This document shows positions 8,220 to 17,135 of a DNA stretch of 64,000 nt, in pieces (the stretch's first letter is position 1; each line of letters starts with the position of its first letter). Under the pieces are notes generated by a model, which was given only the letters and a program-made list of their open reading frames with translations, was not told the DNA's origin and made no database searches. The translations under genes and the position numbers were made by a program. This stretch comes from Hyphomicrobiales bacterium (GTDB lineage: Bacteria; Pseudomonadota; Alphaproteobacteria; Rhizobiales; Methylopilaceae): positions 1-64,000 of the forward strand of contig JALHQA010000007.1 of assembly GCA_022842205.1 (NCBI GenBank). The letters run 5' to 3'.

Positions 8220-11200
8220 ATGCGCTTCGGGCACTTCTTCATCGACCGGCCGATTTTCGCGGCGGTCGTCTCCATCGTCACCGTCGTGATCGGCCTGGTC
8301 GCGCTCGTCCAGCTTCCAATTGCCCAGTATCCGTCGATCGCGCCGCCGACCGTCGTCGTCACCGCGATATATCCCGGCGCCAACGCCGAAACGATTGCCG
8401 AAACCGTCGCCGCTCCGATCGAGCAGCAGATCAACGGCGTCGAAAACATGATCTACATGACGTCGCAGGCGACGTCGGACGGCACGCTCAACATCACCGT
8501 CACCTTCGAGATCGGCACCGATCTCGATATCGCGCAGGTGCAGGTCCAGAACCGCGTCAACGCCGCGGAGCCGCGCCTGCCCGAAGAGGTGCGCCGCCTC
8601 GGCATCACGGTCAACAAGTCGTCGAACGACTTCCTGATGGTGGTGAACCTGTTCTCGCCCGACCAGTCGCTCGATGAACTGTATGTATCGACCTATACCT
8701 ATCTGAACATCCGCGATCGCCTCGCGCGCCTCGAAGGCGTCGGCGACATGTTCGTGTTCGGCGCGCGCGAACTCAGCCTGCGCGTCTGGCTAGACCCGCT
8801 GCGGCTCGCTTCCTATTCGCTGACGCCGGGCGAAGTCATCGCCGCGCTGCAGGAGCAGAACGTGCAGGTGTCGGGCGGCGCCCTCGGCCAGCCGCCAGCG
8901 CCCGACAATACCGATTTCCAGATCATGGTGACGACCCAGGGCCGCTTCCGCACCGCGGATCAGTTCAAGGACGTCATCGTCAAGAGTTCGAACGGCCGCC
9001 TGCTGCGGCTGAAGGATGTCGCGCGCGTCGAATTCGGCGCACAGACCTATTCGACCAATTCCTATCTCAACGGCCAGTATTCCGTCGGCATCGGCATCAA
9101 CCAGCGACCCGGTTCGAACGCGCTGTCGGCCGCGGAGATCGTGCTGCGCGAGATGGAGACGCTGAAGAAGGACTTCCCGGCGGGCCTCGACTACGCCGTC
9201 GTCTACAACCCGACCGAGTTCGTCGCCGACTCCATCGAAGCCGTGACGCATACGATCTGGGAAGCGATCGGGCTGGTCGTGCTGGTCGTTCTGATATTCC
9301 TGCAGAGCTGGCGCGCCGCGATCATTCCGATTCTTGCGATTCCGGTGTCCTTGATCGGCACGTTCGCGGTCATGGCCGGCTTCGGCTACTCGATCAACAT
9401 GCTGACGCTGTTCGGTCTGATCCTCGCGATCGGCATCGTTGTCGACGACGCCATCGTCGTGGTCGAGAACGTCGAGCGCAACATTGCCGAAGGCAAATCG
9501 CCGCGCGAGGCCGCGCATATCACGATGGACGAGGTTGGCGTCGCCGTCATCGCGATCGCGCTCGTTCTGTCGGCGGTGTTCGTGCCGACGGCATTCATCC
9601 CCGGCATCTCGGGCCAGTTCTACAAGCAGTTCGCGCTGACGATTGCGGCGGCGACGATCATCTCGGCGTTCAATTCGCTGACATTGTCGCCGGCGCTCGC
9701 CGCGATCCTCCTGAAGCCGCACAGGGAGGGGCACAAGAAGGGTTTCCTGCAGCGCGCCGCCGACGGCTTCAACCGCCGCTTCGACTGGCTGTCGCTGAAA
9801 TATTCCCACGGCGTCGAACATGTCGTGAAGCGCAAACTGCTCTCGCTTGGCGTCTACGGTGCGCTCGTGCTGCTGACAATGTTCGTGTTCAACCGCGTGC
9901 CGCAGGGCTTCATCCCGGCAAGCGACCAGAGCTATGCTATCGTCGCGGTCCAGCTGCCCGAAGGCGCATCGCTGCAGCGTACCGACGCGGTCGTCCGCAA
10001 GATCATCGACATCGCGCGCAAGACCGACGGCGTCGCCAACGCCATCGGCATCGCGGGCTTTTCCGGCGCGACCTTCACCGCGGCGTCCAACGCGGCCGCG
10101 ATCTTCACCCCGTTCGAGCCGTTCTCGGTGCGCGTGCCGAAGGGCCGCACGGCGAACGCCATCATCGCCGATCTTCAGGCCGCCGTCGGCGGCATCGAAG
10201 AAGGCTTCATCATCGTCATCGCGCCGCCGTCCGTTCAGGGTCTCGGCACCGGCGGCGGCTTCAACATGCAGATCCAGGATCGCGGCGGCGTCGGCATCCG
10301 CGCGCTGGAAGCGGCCGTGACCGAAGTCACGACGGCAGCGGCGCAGGAGCCGACCCTGATGGGCGTCTTCACCACCTTCAACACCCGCTCGCCGCAGATC
10401 TATGTCGATATCGACCGCGAGAAAGCCCAGATTCTCGACGTGCCCGTCGGCAACATCTTCCAGGCGCTGCAGGTCTATATCGGCTCGGCCTATGTCAACG
10501 ACTTCACGGCGTATGGACGCTCGTTCCAGGTCAACGCCCAGGCCGACTCGCCCTACCGCGTCGAACCCGCAGACCTGACGCGCATCAAGGTCCGCTCTTC
10601 GGCGGGGGCGCTCGTTCCGCTCGGCACTCTCGTCAAGATCAGCGACAACACCGGCCCCTACGCCGTCAACCGCCACAACCTCTATACCGCCGTGTCGGTG
10701 CAGGGACAGGGCGTGCCCGGCGTCTCGTCCAGCGCGGCGCTCGCCAAGATGGAGGAGATCGCGGCGCGCGTGCTGCCGCCAGGCGTCGGTTTCGAATGGA
10801 CCGAGCTTGCCTTCCAGGAGCGCAACGCCGGCAATCCGGTCTTCATCTTCGTCCTTGGCGTTCTGTTCGTCTTCCTCGTCCTGTCGGCGCAGTATGAGAG
10901 CTGGTCGCTGCCGTTCGCCATCATCCTGATCGTGCCGCTGTCGATCCTTGCGGCACTTGCCGGGGTCATGCTGCGCGGCCAGGACAACAACATCCTGACG
11001 CAGATCGGCTTCGTCGTGCTGATCGGCCTTGCCGCAAAGAACGCGATCCTGATCGTCGAGTTTGCGCGCCAGAACGAAGAGGAAGGCAAAGGCCTGATCG
11101 AGTCCGTGGTCGATGCCTGCCGCCAGCGCCTGCGTCCAATCCTGATGACCTCGCTCGCCTTCACGCTCGGCACGGTTCCGCTGGCGATCGCCAGCGGCGC

Positions 11201-11381
11201 CGGCGCCGAACTCCGGCAGGCCATCGGAACGGCGGTCGTGTTCGGCATGCTGGGCGTAACCGTGCTCGGCCTGTTCCTGACGCCGGTGTTCTACGTCACC
11301 ATCCGCAGCCTCAGCACCCATTTCGACACCGCCCACCTCAACACTTTCGCAAGCAGAGTCAAAGGCTTGGTACGGCGCTGA
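8220..11381 (+). CDS. RND multidrug efflux permease, HAE1 family
   Basis: Inner-membrane proton-driven pump (1053 aa) of the AcrB/MexB type. Hallmarks: N-terminal FFIDRPIFAAVVSIV, two repeated halves each with a large periplasmic domain, the proton-relay aspartates in ILAIGIVVDDAIVVVENVERN, the lysine in GLAAKNAILIVEFARQ, and the closing FGMLGVTVLGLFLTPVFYV. It forms an operon with the adaptor and would use a TolC-like protein encoded elsewhere. HAE1 pumps carry hydrophobic or amphiphilic compounds; specificity cannot be read from sequence. The downstream copper-type genes are a weak hint only, since the CusA metal-pump methionines are not evident. Confidence 0.93.
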   Translation: MRFGHFFIDRPIFAAVVSIVTVVIGLVALVQLPIAQYPSIAPPTVVVTAIYPGANAETIAETVAAPIEQQINGVENMIYMTSQATSDGTLNITVTFEIGTDLDIAQVQVQNRVNAAEPRLPEEVRRLGITVNKSSNDFLMVVNLFSPDQSLDELYVSTYTYLNIRDRLARLEGVGDMFVFGARELSLRVWLDPLRLASYSLTPGEVIAALQEQNVQVSGGALGQPPAPDNTDFQIMVTTQGRFRTADQFKDVIVKSSNGRLLRLKDVARVEFGAQTYSTNSYLNGQYSVGIGINQRPGSNALSAAEIVLREMETLKKDFPAGLDYAVVYNPTEFVADSIEAVTHTIWEAIGLVVLVVLIFLQSWRAAIIPILAIPVSLIGTFAVMAGFGYSINMLTLFGLILAIGIVVDDAIVVVENVERNIAEGKSPREAAHITMDEVGVAVIAIALVLSAVFVPTAFIPGISGQFYKQFALTIAAATIISAFNSLTLSPALAAILLKPHREGHKKGFLQRAADGFNRRFDWLSLKYSHGVEHVVKRKLLSLGVYGALVLLTMFVFNRVPQGFIPASDQSYAIVAVQLPEGASLQRTDAVVRKIIDIARKTDGVANAIGIAGFSGATFTAASNAAAIFTPFEPFSVRVPKGRTANAIIADLQAAVGGIEEGFIIVIAPPSVQGLGTGGGFNMQIQDRGGVGIRALEAAVTEVTTAAAQEPTLMGVFTTFNTRSPQIYVDIDREKAQILDVPVGNIFQALQVYIGSAYVNDFTAYGRSFQVNAQADSPYRVEPADLTRIKVRSSAGALVPLGTLVKISDNTGPYAVNRHNLYTAVSVQGQGVPGVSSSAALAKMEEIAARVLPPGVGFEWTELAFQERNAGNPVFIFVLGVLFVFLVLSAQYESWSLPFAIILIVPLSILAALAGVMLRGQDNNILTQIGFVVLIGLAAKNAILIVEFARQNEEEGKGLIESVVDACRQRLRPILMTSLAFTLGTVPLAIASGAGAELRQAIGTAVVFGMLGVTVLGLFLTPVFYVTIRSLSTHFDTAHLNTFASRVKGLVRR

Positions 11382-11435
11382 CCACCGCGACATCGCGGCG
11401 TTTGCGCTGCTGCGGGCTTCGCGCCACAAGGCTTC

Positions 11436-11789
11436 ATGAAGATCGCGGGCCTCTGTTTGCGCATCGTCGTTGCATGGCTGCTCGTCATGCAGCCGATGTT
11501 CGGCGCTCATGCATCGGCGCGGATGGCCAATGCGCCGTTCGCGGCGCAGCTTTGCCGCGGCGGGCCCGCGCCCTCGGCGGATATTGCCGGGGACATTCCC
11601 GGCCAGCCGGAACGCGACCATTCCGATTGCTGCATGTCCTGCGCGCTGGTCGCCGCGCCGCCGCCGCGCGATATGGCGATCCGGACGCCGATACCCGCTA
11701 TCGCCGAACGGCCCGCCGTCCGTCCCGGCCACGCGCCGGTCACCCAGGCCGGTCTCGGCCCGCAATCGGCCCGCGCACCGCCTCTCTGA
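11436..11789 (+). CDS. DUF2946-like exported protein with HxxCCxxC motif
   Basis: Protein of 117 aa with an N-terminal signal or anchor helix (LCLRIVVAWLLVMQPMFGAHA) and a central HSDCCMSC motif near residues 64-71, typical of DUF2946-like periplasmic proteins found next to copper or haem genes. The C-terminus is proline- and alanine-rich and ends without a domain. It lies 54 bp after the RND pump and 62 bp before the PCuAC gene. The paired cysteines and histidine suggest metal binding, perhaps copper, but function is unproven. Confidence 0.6.
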   Translation: MKIAGLCLRIVVAWLLVMQPMFGAHASARMANAPFAAQLCRGGPAPSADIAGDIPGQPERDHSDCCMSCALVAAPPPRDMAIRTPIPAIAERPAVRPGHAPVTQAGLGPQSARAPPL

Positions 11790-11851
11790 ACTCTCCGACC
11801 ATCATCGCCGCGCCCGTTCGCGCGCCATTTCGCTGTTTCTGGAGAGTTCCC

Positions 11852-12352
11852 ATGTCCGTTTCCCTGACCCGCCTTGGCGCGGGCTTCGCCCTCATTCTCG
11901 CTTTCGCCGCACCCGCGTACGCACACAGCTACAAGGCCGGCGCGCTCGAAATCTCGCACCCCTGGGCGCGCGAGACGCCGCCGGCGGCGAAGGTCGGCGC
12001 CGGCTATCTCAAAGTGAACAACACCGGCACCGAAGCCGACCGCCTGATCGCGGTCGAGACCGAGGGTGCGGAAAAGGTGGAGATTCACGAGAGCACCAAC
12101 GACAACGGCGTCGCCAAGATGCGCCAGGTCGAGACCGTCGAACTTCCCGCCGGGACCGAAACGGCGCTGAAGCCGGGCGGGTATCATCTGATGCTGATCA
12201 ATCTCAAGGAGCCGCTGGCCGAAGGCATGCGCGTTCCCGCGACGCTCGTGTTCGAGAAGGCCGGGAGGCTCGACGTGGAGCTTGCCGTCGAAGGCATGGG
12301 CTATGGCGGCCCGCAGGCCGGCCACGAGCACGGCGGCCAACACAAGCATTGA
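11852..12352 (+). CDS. Periplasmic copper chaperone PCuAC
   Basis: Exported 166-aa copper(I) chaperone that delivers copper to cytochrome oxidase assembly. A signal peptide ends at AYA-HS. The metal site motif H-X10-M-X21-H-X-M is complete: histidine in IHES, methionine in AKMRQ, and GGYHLML. A histidine-rich tail (HEHGGQHKH) may add a second site, as in known PCuAC proteins. The frame is open far upstream, but GGAGAG before ATG at 11852 and the signal peptide fix the start. A rho-independent terminator follows within ten bases. Confidence 0.92.
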   Translation: MSVSLTRLGAGFALILAFAAPAYAHSYKAGALEISHPWARETPPAAKVGAGYLKVNNTGTEADRLIAVETEGAEKVEIHESTNDNGVAKMRQVETVELPAGTETALKPGGYHLMLINLKEPLAEGMRVPATLVFEKAGRLDVELAVEGMGYGGPQAGHEHGGQHKH

Positions 12353-12359
12353 AACCGGA

Positions 12360-12390
12360 GCCCGCCGTAAGGCGGGCTTCACTTTCTTTT
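12360..12390 (+). terminator. Rho-independent terminator after PCuAC gene
   Basis: Stem GCCCGCC / GGCGGGC with loop GTAA, followed by a T-rich run (TTCACTTTCTTTT). Confidence 0.85.
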
Positions 12391-12396
12391 GGCCGA

Positions 12397-12411
12397 GAAC
12401 AGACTTGCAAC
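12397..12411 (+). promoter_or_regulatory. Imperfect LexA-type box before mmcB
   Basis: GAAC-N7-CAAC has one mismatch to the alphaproteobacterial SOS repeat GAAC-N7-GAAC and lies 27 bp before the mmcB start. mmcB is a DNA-damage gene in Caulobacter, which gives the weak match some weight. Confidence 0.3.
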
Positions 12412-12438
12412 CCGGCCCGCGCCGGGTTTGGTTAGCGC

Positions 12439-12939
12439 ATGGAACAAAACGAGATTCTGGCGGGCCTCGCGCCGACGTCGCGCCTCAGGCCGGACGGCCG
12501 CCAATCCCCCCGCGCCGCCGACATCGCCCGCGGCACCATGCGCCTGATGCGCGGGCTCGGCCTGTCCTGCGTGCCCGAACTGCCGCTGGCATCGGGCCGG
12601 CGGGCCGATCTTGTGGCCTTCTGCCCCAAGGGGCGGATCTGGATCGTCGAGATCAAGTCCTGCCTCGCCGATTTCCAGGCCGACCACAAATGGGAGGACT
12701 ACCGCGCCCATTGCGACCGTCTGTACTTCGCGGTCGATCCGGATTTTCCGCAATCGGTCATTCCGGACGAGGCGGGGCTCATCCTCGCCGACCGTTATGG
12801 TGCGCAAATTCTAAGAGAGCCTAACGAGCACCCGCTCGCCGGCGCGACGCGGCGCATGATGGCGCTGCATCTTGCCCATACGACCGCCCACCGGCTGCAC
12901 ATGATGTGCGATCCGGAACTCGAACGCGAGATGATGTGA
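12439..12939 (+). CDS. mmcB: MmcB family DNA repair nuclease-like protein
   Basis: Alphaproteobacterial MmcB (formerly DUF2028), 166 aa, needed for mitomycin C resistance in Caulobacter. The fold is of the PD-(D/E)XK nuclease type: LASGRRADLVAF supplies the aspartate, and IVEIKSCLADFQADHKW supplies the E-x-K pair. The rest includes YFAVDPDFPQSVIPDEAGL and a C-terminal helical tail. It stands alone, convergent with the helicase gene (17 bp gap). A possible weak SOS box lies just upstream. Confidence 0.88.
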   Translation: MEQNEILAGLAPTSRLRPDGRQSPRAADIARGTMRLMRGLGLSCVPELPLASGRRADLVAFCPKGRIWIVEIKSCLADFQADHKWEDYRAHCDRLYFAVDPDFPQSVIPDEAGLILADRYGAQILREPNEHPLAGATRRMMALHLAHTTAHRLHMMCDPELEREMM

Positions 12940-12955
12940 TGCGCCAGCGCCGCCC

Positions 12956-14764
12956 TTATTTCGGGCGGTGCTTCTTCTTGCGCTCCTTCGGCCTTCCGGC
13001 ATCGCGCGGCTTGTCGGCGGAATGCGCCTTCCTGGGCTTGAAGTCTTTCTCGCGATGCTTCGGCCCACGATGTTTCGGACGGTCGGCATGGGGCCGCTCT
13101 GCATCCTTGCGCGGACGCACCGAAGGCGCGGGCGTTCCGTCGGCGCCGATCCGCACGATCTCGACATCGCCATCCGACTTCCGCACCGCATGGGCAAATC
13201 TTTCCGCGACGGCGGCGGTCACCTCGAACTTGGTCTCGCGCTCGAAAATGCGGATCGCGCCGATCTCCTGGCGCGTCACGTTTCCGCGCCGGCACAGCAT
13301 GGGCAGCAGCCATTTGGGATCGGCGTTCTCGCGGCGGCCGATGCGCATCATAAACCAGGCGCCGCCGACAAACGGCTCACGCGGCGGGCGCGGTTCGCCC
13401 CCTTTATCTCGGGGCCCCGCGTCCGGACGCGTATCGCGCGCATTGCGGCGCTCGCCGGGATCGATCACCTCTTCCGGCGCCGGCAATTGCGAACGCCACA
13501 CGCGCACGAGCGCCGCCGCGATGTCTTCTGCCGAACGGCCGGCAAGCAGCGCCGCAGCCATGTGCCGGTCGTCCTCGCTCGGCACCTCCCGCAGCAGCGG
13601 ATCGTCCAGCAGGCGCTCCTGATCCAGATTGCGGATTTCCTCGGCCGTCGGCGGACCGCTCCAGATCGGCACCACGCGTGCGGATGCCATCAAGGTTTCG
13701 GCTTTCCGCCGCCGCGACGGCGGAACGAGCAGCACGCTGGTGCCCTTGTTTCCCGCACGGCCGGTGCGGCCGGAACGATGCTGCAGCACTTCAGGGTCGC
13801 CGGGCAGCTCGGCGTGGATGACGAGGCCGAGACCGGGCAGATCGATGCCCCGGGCGGCCACGTCCGTTGCGACGCAGACGCGCGCGCGGCCGTCGCGCAA
13901 CGCCTGCAGCGCGTGGTTACGATCGCTCTGGCTGAGTTCGCCCGACAGCGCGACGACGGAGAAACCGCGCTCCAGAAGCGTCGCCTGAAGATGGCGCACC
14001 GCGTTGCGGGTGTTGCAGAAGACGATGGCGCCCGGCGCCTCGAAATAGCGCAACAGGTTGACGACCGCGTGCTCGGCCTCGTTCGGCGCTATGCGGACGG
14101 CGCGGTAGTCGATATCGGCGTGGCCGTCCTGCGTGCCCTTGACCTCGATGCGCAGCGCCTCGCGCTGGTAGCGCTTGGCCATGGTCTCGATGCTGCGCGG
14201 CATCGTCGCCGAAAACAGCAGGGTGCGGCGCCCGGCGGGCGTCGTTTCGAGAATGAATTCGAGATCCTCGCGGAAGCCGAGATCGAGCATTTCGTCGGCT
14301 TCGTCGAGCACGACGGCGCGCAGGTGTGACACGTCAAGGCCGCCGCGCTCGATGTGATCGCGCAGGCGTCCGGGCGTACCGACGACAATGTGCACACCGG
14401 CCTGCAGGCGGCGCCGTTCGGCCTTCGGGTCCATGCCGCCGACGCAGGACACGATGCGCGCTCCGGCCGGCCGGTAGAGCCAGTCCAGTTCGCGCTGGAC
14501 CTGCAGCGCGAGCTCGCGCGTCGGTGCAACGATCAGTGCAAGCGGCACCCCCGCATGATCGAGCCGCTCGGCATCGCCGAGCAGGGTTTCACCGATGGCG
14601 AGGCCGTAAGCCACCGTCTTGCCCGAGCCGGTCTGCGCGGAAACAACGATATCGCGTCCCGCGGCATTGTCGGCGAGCACGGCCTCCTGGACCGGCGTCG
14701 CCTCGTTGTAATCACGCTCGGCGAGCGCGCGGGCGAGGGACGGGTGAGTGGTCGGGAATGCCAT
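12956..14764 (-). CDS. DEAD-box ATP-dependent RNA helicase with DbpA-type RNA-binding domain
   Basis: RNA helicase of 602 aa. Core motifs in order: Q motif (YNEATPVQEAVL), motif I AQTGSGKT, Ia PTRELALQVQ, motif II DEADEM, motif III SAT, motif V ATDVAARGIDLP, motif VI HRSGRTGRAG. After the core, FVGGAWFMMRIGRRENADPKW begins a DbpA-like RNA-binding domain (about 455-525), followed by a basic, lysine/arginine-rich tail rich in RPKHRGPKH-type sequence. The architecture is the CsdA/DeaD group, used in ribosome assembly and mRNA turnover, often at low temperature. Upstream lies the BrnA-like gene on the same strand, about 100 bp away. Confidence 0.9.
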   Translation of the reverse strand: MAFPTTHPSLARALAERDYNEATPVQEAVLADNAAGRDIVVSAQTGSGKTVAYGLAIGETLLGDAERLDHAGVPLALIVAPTRELALQVQRELDWLYRPAGARIVSCVGGMDPKAERRRLQAGVHIVVGTPGRLRDHIERGGLDVSHLRAVVLDEADEMLDLGFREDLEFILETTPAGRRTLLFSATMPRSIETMAKRYQREALRIEVKGTQDGHADIDYRAVRIAPNEAEHAVVNLLRYFEAPGAIVFCNTRNAVRHLQATLLERGFSVVALSGELSQSDRNHALQALRDGRARVCVATDVAARGIDLPGLGLVIHAELPGDPEVLQHRSGRTGRAGNKGTSVLLVPPSRRRKAETLMASARVVPIWSGPPTAEEIRNLDQERLLDDPLLREVPSEDDRHMAAALLAGRSAEDIAAALVRVWRSQLPAPEEVIDPGERRNARDTRPDAGPRDKGGEPRPPREPFVGGAWFMMRIGRRENADPKWLLPMLCRRGNVTRQEIGAIRIFERETKFEVTAAVAERFAHAVRKSDGDVEIVRIGADGTPAPSVRPRKDAERPHADRPKHRGPKHREKDFKPRKAHSADKPRDAGRPKERKKKHRPK

Positions 14765-14865
14765 GAATTTTTGCCGTGTCGGAACGAGGAAGTGCGCGAA
14801 CGCGACAACGTGCCGGTCCCGGAGGGCCGGTCGTCACGTGGTCCTGCACGAAAGAAGTTTCGGGC

Positions 14866-15087
14866 CTATTTGCCCGCCGCCGCCCTTAGAGCAGCATTGA
14901 TGCGATCCTGCCAGTTCGGACCGCCGTTCTGGAAATGCTCGAGCACATCCTTGTCGATGCGCAGCGAGACCGTTTCCTTGACGCCCGGCAGCGCAGGTGT
15001 CGCAACGGGGCCGGGAGCGGGCTTGGTGGTGACCGTCTTGAAGGCCGCCTCGGCCGCCTTCCTCGGATCGATGCGCCGGTCAGCCAT
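14866..15087 (-). CDS. BrnA-antitoxin-like small protein
   Basis: Protein of 73 aa. The C-terminal half, VSLRIDKDVLEHFQ followed by GPNWQDRINAALR, matches the ribbon-helix-helix motif of BrnA antitoxins, with a basic alanine/proline-rich N-terminus. No BrnT toxin gene lies beside it, so it is an orphan. Its ATG overlaps the regA stop codon by one base (TGATG), which implies co-translation with the redox regulator. It may be a DNA-binding co-regulator rather than an antitoxin. The frame opens further upstream inside regA, but that part is only regA read in another frame. Confidence 0.65.
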   Translation of the reverse strand: MADRRIDPRKAAEAAFKTVTTKPAPGPVATPALPGVKETVSLRIDKDVLEHFQNGGPNWQDRINAALRAAAGK

Positions 15088-15635
15088 CAGCGCGGCGCGC
15101 GCTTGGCGAGAATGCGCTGCAGCGTGCGACGGTGCATGTTGAGGCGGCGCGCGGTCTCGGACACATTGCGTCCGCACAGCTCATAGACCCGCTGGATATG
15201 CTCCCAGCGCACACGATCGGCCGACATCGGATTTTCCGGCGGCTTCGGCTTGTGATCCGGCAGCGCCATGAGCGCAGCGTGGATTTCATCGGCGTCCGCC
15301 GGTTTCGCCAGATAGTCGATCGCGCCCATCTTCACCGCCGTCACCGCGGTGGCGATATTGCCGTAGCCGGTCAGCACGATGCCGCGCGCGTCCGGACGCT
15401 TCTGCTTCAGCGCGGAAATGACATCGAGTCCGTTGCCGTCGCCGAGCCGCATGTCGACCACGGCAAAGGCGGGCTGCTGGCTGTCGACAAGGCTCAACCC
15501 CTCGCGCACGCTTTCGGCGGCGTGCACCGTGTAGCCACGTGTTTCCATCGCGCGGGCAAGCCGCTGCACGAACGCCTTGTCGTCATCGACAATCAGCAAG
15601 GAAAGATCGCCCTCGCGGGCGGATAGATCGGCCAT
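15087..15635 (-). CDS. regA: Redox response regulator RegA/ActR/PrrA family
   Basis: Response regulator of 182 aa. The receiver has acidic residues DDD at 17-19, phospho-acceptor D61 in VVDMRLGDGNG and the conserved lysine in YLAKPAD. A proline-rich hinge leads to the family's highly conserved C-terminal helix-turn-helix, ETARRLNMHRRTLQRILAKR. The family controls photosynthesis, respiration, nitrogen fixation or hydrogenase genes according to redox state. ATG at 15635 is chosen for GGGA upstream and fit to family length; an ATG at 15680 would add 15 unconserved residues. The sensor regB lies about 100 bp upstream on the same strand. Confidence 0.9.
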   Translation of the reverse strand: MADLSAREGDLSLLIVDDDKAFVQRLARAMETRGYTVHAAESVREGLSLVDSQQPAFAVVDMRLGDGNGLDVISALKQKRPDARGIVLTGYGNIATAVTAVKMGAIDYLAKPADADEIHAALMALPDHKPKPPENPMSADRVRWEHIQRVYELCGRNVSETARRLNMHRRTLQRILAKRAPR

Positions 15636-15734
15636 GATTCCCAAAGTCTGGAAGCGCCGCAGCGGCGCGATGCCGCACATCTATTAGGCAAACTCGCCCG
15701 GCACAAGCTTTCCGGGCGATTTCACGGCAAAAGC

Positions 15735-17033
15735 TCAGGCTTTGGCTAACTCGAACGCCGCCCTCGGCCATGTGACCCGGACGATCGCTCCCTGTTCGCC
15801 ATTGTCGAACCCGACCCTGGCACCCGATCTCTCGAGAAGGGTCTTGGCGATGAAGACGCCGAGCCCGAGCCCCGGGCGGTCGGTGTCCGGCCCGGCGCGC
15901 CGCGCGCCCCGGGTCGTCAGATAGGGATCGCCGAGACGCGCCAGAACCTCCGGCGGAAAGCCCGGGCCATCGTCCATGATGGTCACCGCAATTTCGGCAT
16001 TGTCCCAGCGCGCCTCGATCCGCACCTCCGAGCCGGCGAAATCGACGGCGTTTTCGACAAGATTTCCAAGGCCGTAGAGGACGGCGGGGTTGCGCCTGAC
16101 AACCGGCTCCCGGCGCGCGTCGTCGCGGGCGTCGATGCCGATCGCCACGCCGAATTCGCGATGCGGCGCGACGACATCCTCCAGAAGATGGCGGATCGTC
16201 ATCTCCGAATGCGGCGCGTCATCCTCATGCAGTGAGGTCAGCTTTTTCAGGATCTCGCGGCACCTGTCGACCTGCTCGCGAAGCAGCGTCACGTCCTCTT
16301 TCACCGGCCCTTCGGGGACCCCCTTTTCCAGTTCGCGGACCACGAGCCGGATCGTCGCCAGCGGCGTGCCGAGTTCGTGCGCCGCCGCCGCCGCCAGACC
16401 GTCGAGGGCCGAAATATGCTGCTCGCGCGCAAGTACGAGTTCGGTCGCCGCCAGCGCTTCCGACAATTGCCGGCCTTCGTCGGCGACCCGCCAGGCATAG
16501 ATGCCGATGAAGCCGAGCGAGATCGAGATGGCGGTCCAGGTGCCGGCCACATAGAGAAACGGCACCGAAAAATCGCTGCCCGGCCAGGGCAGCGGCAGAT
16601 GGAAAAAGGCCAGCACGGTCACGCAGGCAAAGGCCAGCAGGCCGAGAATCGTCGTCGGCAACGGCGGCAGGCTGGTTGCCGAAATCAGCACCGGCGCCAG
16701 AAACAGCATGGAGAACGGGTTCGCCAGGCCGCCGGTCAGGGCAAGCAGCACCGCGAGCTGCAGAATGTCAAAACCGAGCAGCATGGCGGCGCGGAGGGTG
16801 TTGAGGCGCTCGGTGACCGGATAGGCGATGCGCAGCCAGAGGTTCAGGGCGGCGGACAACGCGATTGCCGCAAGGCAGAGGGCGAGGGGCAGCTCGACCC
16901 CCAGTCCGAGATAGACACCGAGCACGGCGACTGTCTGTCCAGCGATGGCCAGCCAGCGCAGCCGGATCAGCGTGTCGAGACGGATCTGGAAGGCGGGGGC
17001 GAACGAGGTGTCGCGGTCGAAGAGCTCGGGCAT
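15735..17033 (-). CDS. regB: Redox sensor histidine kinase RegB/ActS/PrrB family
   Basis: Membrane sensor kinase, 432 aa. Six N-terminal helices (about 25-180) include the ubiquinone-binding heptapeptide GGLANPF at 101-107. The H-box is AAAAHELGTPLATIRL with H219. The redox-active cysteine of RegB is present in VDRCREILKK (C258). The ATPase domain shows the N box (LGNLVENAVDF), the G1 box (MDDGPGFP) and the G2 box (GLGLGVFIAKTLLERSGA). It phosphorylates RegA when quinone pool and cysteine are reduced. It is divergent from the ABC exporter genes and upstream of regA and the BrnA-like gene. Confidence 0.93.
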   Translation of the reverse strand: MPELFDRDTSFAPAFQIRLDTLIRLRWLAIAGQTVAVLGVYLGLGVELPLALCLAAIALSAALNLWLRIAYPVTERLNTLRAAMLLGFDILQLAVLLALTGGLANPFSMLFLAPVLISATSLPPLPTTILGLLAFACVTVLAFFHLPLPWPGSDFSVPFLYVAGTWTAISISLGFIGIYAWRVADEGRQLSEALAATELVLAREQHISALDGLAAAAAHELGTPLATIRLVVRELEKGVPEGPVKEDVTLLREQVDRCREILKKLTSLHEDDAPHSEMTIRHLLEDVVAPHREFGVAIGIDARDDARREPVVRRNPAVLYGLGNLVENAVDFAGSEVRIEARWDNAEIAVTIMDDGPGFPPEVLARLGDPYLTTRGARRAGPDTDRPGLGLGVFIAKTLLERSGARVGFDNGEQGAIVRVTWPRAAFELAKA

Positions 17034-17135
17034 CGCTCTCCTTTAGCCGACACCGCGTTCGGGCGAAACGCCGCCGCCAAGGTGCGAGACACAAGGCTCG
17101 ATATTGCCGGCCGGAAGGACTAGATAGCGCCGGTC

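Noticed and set aside
8790-11765. 991-aa minus frame opposite the RND pump
   Set aside because: Asp/Arg/His-rich shadow of a conserved gene; no start site or domain.
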